DNA of 46,110 bases from Mycobacterium sp. GTDB lineage: Bacteria > Actinomycetota > Actinomycetes > Mycobacteriales > Mycobacteriaceae. Shown here piece after piece: positions 40,144 through 46,110 of the stretch. Both the position numbers and the translations under genes were made by a program. Location: NCBI RefSeq assembly GCF_019247635.1, contig NZ_JAFBAR010000021.1, positions 1 to 46,110 on the forward strand. The letters run 5' to 3'. How positions within the stretch are numbered: position 1 is the stretch's first letter; the number at the start of each line of letters is the position of its first letter. The notes beneath the pieces are model-generated. The model made no database searches. It saw only the letters and a program-made list of their open reading frames with translations, and was not told the DNA's origin.

Positions 40144-43100
40144 ATGACTGACACCACGCTGCCGCCGGGCGACGAGGCCGGCGACCGGATCGAACCCGTC
40201 GACATCCAGCAGGAGATGCAGCGTAGCTACATCGACTACGCGATGAGCGTCATCGTCGGCCGCGCGCTGCCCGAGGTACGCGACGGTCTCAAGCCGGTGC
40301 ACCGCCGGGTGCTGTACGCGATGTACGACTCCGGATTCCGGCCGGACCGCAGCCACGCCAAGTCGGCGCGGTCGGTCGCCGAGACGATGGGTAACTACCA
40401 CCCGCACGGCGACGCGTCGATCTACGACACCCTGGTGCGGATGGCGCAGCCGTGGTCGCTGCGGTACCCGCTTGTCGACGGGCAGGGCAACTTCGGCTCG
40501 CCGGGCAACGACCCGCCCGCGGCGATGAGGTACTGCGTCACCGGGGATGCATTGCTGCGCTTGCCCTTTGGGCAGTCGGTGCGGATAGGCGACGTGGTAA
40601 CCGGTGCCCGGCCGAACTCGGACAACGAGATCGACCTGAAGGTTCTTGACCGGCACGGCAACCCAGTTGTAGCGGACCGGCTGTTCCATTCGGGCGAGCA
40701 TCAGACATTCAAGGTGCGCACCGCCGAAGGCTACGAAGTGACCGGCACGGCGAACCACCCATTGCTATGCCTCGTCGATGTCGGCGGCGTGCCGACACTG
40801 CTGTGGAAGCTGATCGAAGAGATCCGGCCCAACGACTGTGTGGCGCTGCAACGGACCCCGCCAGTGGAATTTGGTCCTGGGGACTGGCACCGCGTGATGG
40901 AAGCCCTGGATGAACTGAAGAAGACACGGCTTGCCGATCTGTGCGGGCAGCATGCGACAGAAAAGGCTGTGCCCGCATGGCTGTGGCACGCACCCGCCAC
41001 GGTCAAACGCGCTTTCCTGCAAGCGTTGTTCGAATGCGACGCCTCCTGCTCGCAATTGCCGCGCAACACGATTGAGATCTCGTACTCCACCCGGAGCCGA
41101 CAGTTGGCTGTCGACGTGCAACAGATGCTGCTCGAATTCGGTGTGTTGTCCCGGCGCCACCGGCATGCCACGGGTGAGCACAAAGTTGTCATCACCGACC
41201 GCGCCCAGGCCGAAACGTTCGGGGCGCGAGTCGGTTTCGGCGGGGCTAAACAGGCAAAGCTCGCGACGATTCTAGCCGCGATGCCCACGTGCGCCGGCGT
41301 GGACGGGGACCACGTGCCCGGTCTGGCCCGTTTCATCCGCGCGCAATCGGGTGGCTCGTGGGCCGACCGAGAGTGGCTCAACCGTCACAACGTCGATCAC
41401 ATCCAACGTTGGCGCACCGGTGGTGCGGAGATCCTGTCGCACATCGCGGACCCAGACGTCCGCGAGATCGCCACGGAGCTCACCGACGGCCGGTTCTATT
41501 ACGCCCGCGTCGCGTCGGTGACCGAGGCCGGCGTGCAACCGGTTTACAGCTTGCGGGTCGACACGGAAGATCACGCCTTTCTCACCAATGGTTTCGTCAG
41601 CCATAACACCGAAGCGCGCCTGACCCCGCTGGCGATGGAAATGCTGCGCGAAATCGACGAGGAGACAGTCGATTTCATCCCGAATTACGACGGCCGGGTG
41701 CAAGAGCCGACGGTGCTGCCCAGCCGGTTCCCCAACCTGCTGGCCAACGGATCCGGGGGCATCGCCGTCGGGATGGCGACCAACATTCCGCCGCACAACC
41801 TGCGCGAACTCGCCGACGCGGTGTATTGGTGCCTGGACAACCACGAGGCCGACGAAGAGGCGACGCTCACCGCGGTCTGCGAGCGGGTCAAGGGCCCGGA
41901 CTTCCCCACCTACGGCCTGATCGTCGGTTCGCAGGGCATCCACGACGCGTACACGACCGGCCGGGGCTCGATCCGGATGCGCGGAGTCGTTGAGGTAGAA
42001 GAAGATTCGCGCGGCCGCACTTCGATCGTCATCACCGAGCTGCCGTATCAGGTCAACCACGACAACTTCATCACCTCGATCGCCGAGCAGGTCCGCGACG
42101 GCCGGCTGGCCGGCATCTCCAACATCGAGGACCAGAGCAGCGACCGGGTGGGCCTGCGCATCGTCGTGGAGATCAAGCGCGACGCCGTGGCGAAGGTGGT
42201 GCTGAACAACCTCTACAAGCACACCCAGCTGCAGACCAGCTTCGGCGCGAACATGCTGTCCATCGTCGACGGCGTGCCGCGCACGCTGCGGCTCGACCAG
42301 ATGATCCGCCACTACGTCGAGCACCAACTCGACGTGATCGTACGGCGCACCACCTACCGGCTGCGCAAGGCCAACGAACGGGCCCACATCCTGCGCGGTC
42401 TCGTCAAAGCCCTTGACGCACTGGACGAAGTCATCGCGCTTATCCGCGCGTCGGAGACCGTCGACATCGCCCGCGCCGGGCTGATCGAACTGCTCGACAT
42501 CGACGACATCCAGGCGCAGGCCATCCTGGACATGCAGCTGCGGCGCCTGGCGGCGCTGGAGCGGCAGCGCATCATCGACGACCTGGCCAAGATCGAGGCC
42601 GAGATCGCCGACCTCGAAGACATCCTCGCCAAGCCCGAGCGGCAGCGCGCCATCGTCCGCGACGAGCTGGCCGAGATCGTCGAAAAGCACGGCGACGACC
42701 GCCGCACCCGAATCATCGCCGCCGACGGTGACGTCGCCGACGAGGACCTGATCGCACGCGAGGACGTCGTCGTCACCATCACCGAAACCGGCTACGCCAA
42801 GCGCACCAAGACCGACCTCTACCGCAGCCAGAAACGGGGCGGGAAGGGCGTGCAGGGCGCCGGGCTGAAGCAGGACGATATCGTGCGGCACTTCTTTGTC
42901 TGCTCTACGCACGACTGGATCCTGTTCTTCACCACCCAGGGTCGGGTCTACCGGGCCAAGGCCTACGAGCTGCCGGAGGCCTTGCGCACCGCCCGCGGTC
43001 AGCATGTCGCGAATCTGCTGGCCTTCCAGCCCGAGGAGCGCATCGCTCAGGTCATCCAGATCAAGAGCTACGAGGACGCGCCTTACCTGGTGCTGGCCAC

Positions 43101-43722
43101 GCAAAACGGATTGGTCAAGAAGTCAAAGTTGACCGACTTCGACTCCAACCGTTCCGGTGGGATCGTGGCGATCAACCTGCGCGACAGCGACGAGCTGGTC
43201 GGTGCGGTGCTGTGCTCGGCGGAGGAAGACCTGCTGCTGGTCTCGGCCAACGGCCAGTCCATCAGGTTCTCGGCGACGGACGAGGCGCTACGGCCCATGG
43301 GGCGGGCCACCTCCGGGGTGCAGGGCATGCGGTTCAACGCCGACGATCGGCTGCTGTCGCTGAATGTGATCCGCGAGGACACTTATCTGCTGGTGGCCAC
43401 GTCCGGCGGTTACGCGAAACGAACCGCTATCGAGGAGTATCCGGTGCAGGGCCGCGGCGGCAAGGGTGTGCTGACCGTCATGTACGACCGGCGCCGGGGC
43501 AGGCTGGTCGGGGCGCTCATTGTCGACGAGGACAGCGAACTCTACGCGATCACCTCAGGCGGTGGCGTGATCCGCACGACCGCGCGTCAGGTCCGCAAGG
43601 CGGGACGACAGACGAAGGGCGTGCGCTTGATGAACCTGGGTGAGGGCGACACACTGCTAGCGATCGCACGCAACGCCGAGGAAAACGCCGACGACAGCAT
43701 CGGTGAAGTCGAGGGTAGCTAG
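40144..43722 (+). CDS. gyrA: DNA gyrase subunit A precursor with an intein
   Basis: The 1192-residue precursor contains GyrA in two parts (1-130 and 489-1192, together 834 residues) around an intein. The catalytic tyrosine is Tyr130, the last residue before the intein. The winged-helix region around HGDASIYD (Ala91, Ser92, Asp95 here; Ala90, Ser91, Asp94 in M. tuberculosis) has no known fluoroquinolone-resistance change. C-terminal beta-pinwheel domain carries a GyrA box ([10 protein letters not shown]). ATG at 40144 with GAGGA ribosome site. Confidence 0.97.
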   Translation: MTDTTLPPGDEAGDRIEPVDIQQEMQRSYIDYAMSVIVGRALPEVRDGLKPVHRRVLYAMYDSGFRPDRSHAKSARSVAETMGNYHPHGDASIYDTLVRMAQPWSLRYPLVDGQGNFGSPGNDPPAAMRYCVTGDALLRLPFGQSVRIGDVVTGARPNSDNEIDLKVLDRHGNPVVADRLFHSGEHQTFKVRTAEGYEVTGTANHPLLCLVDVGGVPTLLWKLIEEIRPNDCVALQRTPPVEFGPGDWHRVMEALDELKKTRLADLCGQHATEKAVPAWLWHAPATVKRAFLQALFECDASCSQLPRNTIEISYSTRSRQLAVDVQQMLLEFGVLSRRHRHATGEHKVVITDRAQAETFGARVGFGGAKQAKLATILAAMPTCAGVDGDHVPGLARFIRAQSGGSWADREWLNRHNVDHIQRWRTGGAEILSHIADPDVREIATELTDGRFYYARVASVTEAGVQPVYSLRVDTEDHAFLTNGFVSHNTEARLTPLAMEMLREIDEETVDFIPNYDGRVQEPTVLPSRFPNLLANGSGGIAVGMATNIPPHNLRELADAVYWCLDNHEADEEATLTAVCERVKGPDFPTYGLIVGSQGIHDAYTTGRGSIRMRGVVEVEEDSRGRTSIVITELPYQVNHDNFITSIAEQVRDGRLAGISNIEDQSSDRVGLRIVVEIKRDAVAKVVLNNLYKHTQLQTSFGANMLSIVDGVPRTLRLDQMIRHYVEHQLDVIVRRTTYRLRKANERAHILRGLVKALDALDEVIALIRASETVDIARAGLIELLDIDDIQAQAILDMQLRRLAALERQRIIDDLAKIEAEIADLEDILAKPERQRAIVRDELAEIVEKHGDDRRTRIIAADGDVADEDLIAREDVVVTITETGYAKRTKTDLYRSQKRGGKGVQGAGLKQDDIVRHFFVCSTHDWILFFTTQGRVYRAKAYELPEALRTARGQHVANLLAFQPEERIAQVIQIKSYEDAPYLVLATQNGLVKKSKLTDFDSNRSGGIVAINLRDSDELVGAVLCSAEEDLLLVSANGQSIRFSATDEALRPMGRATSGVQGMRFNADDRLLSLNVIREDTYLLVATSGGYAKRTAIEEYPVQGRGGKGVLTVMYDRRRGRLVGALIVDEDSELYAITSGGGVIRTTARQVRKAGRQTKGVRLMNLGEGDTLLAIARNAEENADDSIGEVEGS
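40534..41607 (+). mobile_element. GyrA intein with degenerate homing endonuclease (358 residues)
   Basis: Residues 131-488 of GyrA. Splicing blocks are complete: Cys131 after Tyr130 at the N-terminal junction, block B GTANHPLL, and block [20 protein letters not shown] ending His487-Asn488 before Thr489. It should therefore splice. It is close to the M. xenopi mini-intein in block sequences but longer. Full-length mycobacterial GyrA inteins are about 420 residues. A KAVPAW segment and one LAGLIDADG-like motif (LFECDAS, about 41018-41045) remain; the first LAGLIDADG motif (expected after about 40900) is not visible, so the endonuclease is probably inactive. Confidence 0.96.
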
Positions 43723-43799
43723 CCTATAGCGACGCGGCCAGGCCCCGAGTAGGACCCGGGGAATAGACTCAGGCCGATCGGACAGTGTTAGGAGTCGGC

Positions 43800-44705
43800 G
43801 TGACCTCACGGAACGAGCCGGGCTCCCCGGACGCGAGCGACAGCTCGAACGGGGACAGTTCGGGCGAGCGTGCCGGTGCCCATCGGGCGGCGCCGCCCGG
43901 ACAGGCCGGCCGCGGGCCGGATGGCACAGAGGCACCCCCGTGGCAGCGCGGTGTCCCCCGCGCGCCGCACGCAGCGCATCGCCAGCCGCCCGAGGCACCG
44001 GCCGAACCCCGGACGTCGAGCCCGCCGAGCGGGATTGACGCCCGGCTGAGCCGCTTCATTTCGGGGACCTCGGCTCCGACGGCCGGCACGAGCGCCGCAG
44101 GGGCGTCCAATCCACCGACGCAGGAATTGGAAGCGGTGCCCGCGCGCGGCGAAGGGCCGCCCGCCGAGGCGTACGCCAGCGAATTGCCCGATCTGTCCGG
44201 ACCGGTTCCGCGCACTCCGCCCCGCAAGCCCGCCCCCGCGCCGGACACCGGAACGGCATCGGCCCCGGGCAAGGCTCGGTCGACGGCGGCCGCGGCTCGC
44301 GAATCCCGCGAGACCAGGGTCCAGGTGTCCAGACGCGGCCGCGGACCCGTCCGGGCCAGCATGCAGATCCGCCGCATCGACCCGTGGAGCACGCTGAAGG
44401 TTTCGCTATTGCTCTCGGTGGCGGTGTTCTTCGTCTGGATGATCGCCGTGGCGTTCCTCTACCTGGTGCTCGGCGGCATGGGCGTGTGGGCCAAGCTCAA
44501 CAGCAACGTCGGTGACCTCTTGAACAACACCAGCGGCAGCAGCGGGGAACTCATTTCCAGCGGGACGATCTTCGGCGGCGCGGTCCTGATCGGTTTGGTC
44601 AACATCGTGCTGATGACCGCGATGGCCACCATCGCCGCGTTCGTCTACAACCTGACCACGGATCTGATCGGCGGTATCGAAGTAACCCTGGCCGACCGCG
44701 ACTAG
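43800..44705 (+). CDS. DUF3566 membrane protein (Rv0007-like)
   Basis: A 301-residue protein with a long disordered Pro/Ala/Gly-rich N-terminal region (about 1-185), a conserved segment [23 protein letters not shown] and two transmembrane helices (about 200-225 and 258-285), as in M. tuberculosis Rv0007 (304 aa). GTG at 43800 has a TAGGAG ribosome site. Function unknown; position after gyrA is conserved in the genus. Confidence 0.9.
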   Translation: MTSRNEPGSPDASDSSNGDSSGERAGAHRAAPPGQAGRGPDGTEAPPWQRGVPRAPHAAHRQPPEAPAEPRTSSPPSGIDARLSRFISGTSAPTAGTSAAGASNPPTQELEAVPARGEGPPAEAYASELPDLSGPVPRTPPRKPAPAPDTGTASAPGKARSTAAAARESRETRVQVSRRGRGPVRASMQIRRIDPWSTLKVSLLLSVAVFFVWMIAVAFLYLVLGGMGVWAKLNSNVGDLLNNTSGSSGELISSGTIFGGAVLIGLVNIVLMTAMATIAAFVYNLTTDLIGGIEVTLADRD

Positions 44706-44709
44706 CGTT

Positions 44710-44739
44710 TTGGGGAAGCGGCGAAGATTGCGGTAATCT
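44710..44739 (+). promoter_or_regulatory. Putative promoter of tRNA-Ile
   Basis: TTGGGG (44710-44715) and TAATCT (44734-44739) separated by 18 bp, 24 bp before the tRNA. Confidence 0.5.
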
Positions 44740-44763
44740 CGTCGCTCGGCTGTGCGCAAGTAC

Positions 44764-44837
44764 GGGCCTATAGCTCAGGCGGTTAGAGCGCTTCGCTGAT
44801 AACGAAGAGGTCGGAGGTTCGAGTCCTCCTAGGCCCA
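44764..44837 (+). tRNA. ileT: tRNA-Ile (anticodon GAT)
   Basis: A 74-base cloverleaf with acceptor stem GGGCCTA/TAGGCCC, anticodon GAT at 44798-44800 and TTCGAGTC in the T loop. No CCA is encoded; the sequence goes on with CAACC. Confidence 0.97.
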
Positions 44838-44863
44838 CAACCATGTGTTCGTCAAGACGTTGC

Positions 44864-44989
44864 GTGAGGCTTGCGCTGCCGCTGGTCGCGATCGTTGCGG
44901 TGGTCGCTGTGGCGCGGTCCCGACGCAGTGTCGAGGTCTGGCACGTGGCCGCGGACAGTCACCCGCCCGGTGACCAAGAGGGGCCTTAG
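44864..44989 (+). CDS. DLW-39-like small membrane peptide
   Basis: A 41-residue peptide: one hydrophobic segment (ALPLVAIVAVVAVA), a basic stretch (RSRR) and an acidic tail with VEVWHVAADS, similar to the -DLW- tail of the DLW-39 family, which in actinobacteria lies between tRNA-Ile and tRNA-Ala as here. GTG at 44864 is used; an in-frame ATG at 44843 would give 48 residues. The stop TAG is inside tRNA-Ala (overlap of 10 bases). Family recognition is from memory and ribosome site is weak. Confidence 0.6.
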   Translation: MRLALPLVAIVAVVAVARSRRSVEVWHVAADSHPPGDQEGP

Positions 44990-45052
44990 CTCAGTTGGTA
45001 GAGCACCGCCTTTGCAAGGCGGGTGTCAGGGGTTCGATTCCCCTAGGCTCCA
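44980..45052 (+). tRNA. alaT: tRNA-Ala (anticodon TGC)
   Basis: A 73-base cloverleaf with acceptor stem GGGGCCT/AGGCTCC (one G-T pair), anticodon TGC at 45013-45015 and TTCGATTC in the T loop. A T-rich stretch (CTTTTCTCCAGTTTTCC) follows and may end transcription. Confidence 0.97.
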
Positions 45053-45185
45053 CTTTTCTCCAGTTTTCCACTTTTTCTTGAGAACCCGTTCGCGGCGGCT
45101 TGGAATGCCGCATCGAGACGATCCGCGCAGCGGTGTGCTGGCGTGATTCGCTGTACCGGCTGCGCCACCGTGGGAGCATTTGCTG

Positions 45186-46110
45186 ATGGCAAGCCCAGAC
45201 CACGCGGCTGAGTCGCGCCGTTACGTGGCAACCACCGCACGGATGGCGACGTGGCTCTACATCTGCATTTGGGGTTGGCTGGCGGCGCTCGTGGCCGTGT
45301 TCGCGGTGATGGTCCTGTTTCCTTCTGCGTACAGCACCGGCTGGGTGGTCCTTGGCCTCGTAACTGTTGGGCTAATTCTTTTTGGTGTGGTGGGCGTTCG
45401 GCGGTGGGGTTGGATCATAAAGATTCCGATTTGCGTCACGAGTGATGGCCTGACGGCCGAAGACAGTCCCGGTGACGTTTTTTCATTCAAGGACGCAAAG
45501 CTGGGCCTCTTTGCTCTCGGGCAGTCCGTCACGATGTCGGGTACGGCGCTTCACCTGCAATCGGGCCCCCACCGCTTTGTTCTCGGCGGACGAGATCATC
45601 GCCTCGGCAGCACAACACCACTCCAAGCGCCGCCGGTCGCCCGCGTCGACGGGTGGTTGCAGGCCGCAGAGTTCGATGAGGTGCTGAGCATGGTCAGCAG
45701 CTGCTCGGGGTTGGATATCCGCGGGCCCGCACCGGGTGAGCCGCTTCGCTGTCTGCTGTATCCGCCTCCCAAACCGATGGGGCCGTTCGCGCCGTTAGCA
45801 TCCCAACGAAGACACCGACCTCCGCAACCACGCCTGGTCGTCGAAGGCGGTGCTGACGCGATCCGGGTGATCGACCCGAACACCAACGCGGTCATTGCCT
45901 CGGCTTCGCGCGCGCAGGTGACCGCGACGCCCGCAAATTACCGGCACGTCGATCCGGAGCAGTCGTACAACGTGCCTGTCCTGGTCGTGCGCGTTCCTGG
46001 TTTGCAGCCGTTGACGATTCGATGTCATCGCCAGTGGCGCGGCAGCGCGCCCAAGGAGGAGAAGGAACCCGAATTCAGGGTCTCGGACGCGGATTCGCGG
46101 GCGCTCGTAG
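45186..46110 (+). CDS. Unrecognised membrane protein (3' end outside window)
   Basis: The frame is open from ATG 45186 (ribosome site GGGAG) to the last base. At least 308 residues: an N-terminal basic segment, two transmembrane helices (about 23-45 and 51-71) and a soluble part. The stretch IPICVTSDGLTAEDSPGDVFSFKDAKLGLF...LHLQSGPHRFVLGG looks like a bacterial PH-like domain; this is a weak call. No counterpart known to me in the M. tuberculosis oriC region, where cwsA on the opposite strand follows tRNA-Ala. Base composition around the membrane segment is less GC-rich than neighbours. Confidence 0.65.
   Translation, partial: MASPDHAAESRRYVATTARMATWLYICIWGWLAALVAVFAVMVLFPSAYSTGWVVLGLVTVGLILFGVVGVRRWGWIIKIPICVTSDGLTAEDSPGDVFSFKDAKLGLFALGQSVTMSGTALHLQSGPHRFVLGGRDHRLGSTTPLQAPPVARVDGWLQAAEFDEVLSMVSSCSGLDIRGPAPGEPLRCLLYPPPKPMGPFAPLASQRRHRPPQPRLVVEGGADAIRVIDPNTNAVIASASRAQVTATPANYRHVDPEQSYNVPVLVVRVPGLQPLTIRCHRQWRGSAPKEEKEPEFRVSDADSRALV

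Noticed and set aside
40405..40440. Fluoroquinolone-resistance change in GyrA
   Set aside because: Ala, Ser and Asp at the key positions are wild type; Thr96 (Ser95 in M. tuberculosis H37Rv) is a common natural variant.
41272..43104. 610-codon open frame antisense to gyrA
   Set aside because: Same reason; gyrA is certain on the plus strand.
40144..43722. gyrA as a duplicated or fused gene because of its length
   Set aside because: The extra 358 residues have all splicing blocks of a mycobacterial GyrA intein at the usual tyrosine.

Overview
The window is the chromosomal replication-origin region of a GC-rich Mycobacterium, most likely a slow grower. The core is collinear with the M. tuberculosis order Rv3906c to Rv3924c followed by Rv0001 to Rv0007. 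It has TTG-started dnaA, mviN fused to a pseudokinase, cwlM, and an intein in gyrA at the place used in M. leprae, M. kansasii and M. xenopi. Species cannot be fixed from this sequence. Comparisons with M. tuberculosis come from general knowledge of the genus; no search was run.

Left region (1-13.1 kb, accessory): a MinD-like ATPase gene cut by the window start, a SigI-type ECF sigma factor, a divergent NmrA-like reductase gene with a DUF385 oxidoreductase gene, then a leftward ESX-2 (type VII secretion) operon: esxD, esxC, espG2, a MinD-like ATPase, eccD2, mycP2, eccE2, eccA2. PE36, PPE69, eccC2 and eccB2, which should lie upstream of esxD, are absent, as are the cpnT and esxE/esxF genes. 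The complete ESX-1 locus is also not at its usual place left of eccA2. A small protein with eight DxDGDG-like repeats follows.

Middle region (13.1-32.4 kb, core): pcnA; then rightward mutT4, Rv3909-like, mviN, sigM, rsmA, trxB2, trxC and cwlM (envelope synthesis and redox control); then the leftward operon rpmH, rnpA, yidD, yidC, jag, rsmG, parA, parB and a GNAT-like gene (ribosome, membrane insertion, chromosome segregation). Two perfect parS sites lie inside coding sequence, one in parA and one forming the first codons of rsmG.

Origin and right region (32.4-46.1 kb): rpmH and dnaA promoters, dnaA, oriC, dnaN, recF, dciA, gyrB, gyrA with a 358-residue intein, a DUF3566 membrane protein, tRNA-Ile(GAT), a tiny DLW-39-like gene and tRNA-Ala(TGC). 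The window ends in an unrecognised membrane protein gene at the position where cwsA would be expected.

Most interesting points: the half-size ESX-2 locus with intact reading frames and its own promoter, the missing ESX-1, the gyrA intein that has lost one LAGLIDADG motif, and the loss of the usual M. tuberculosis order right of tRNA-Ala.
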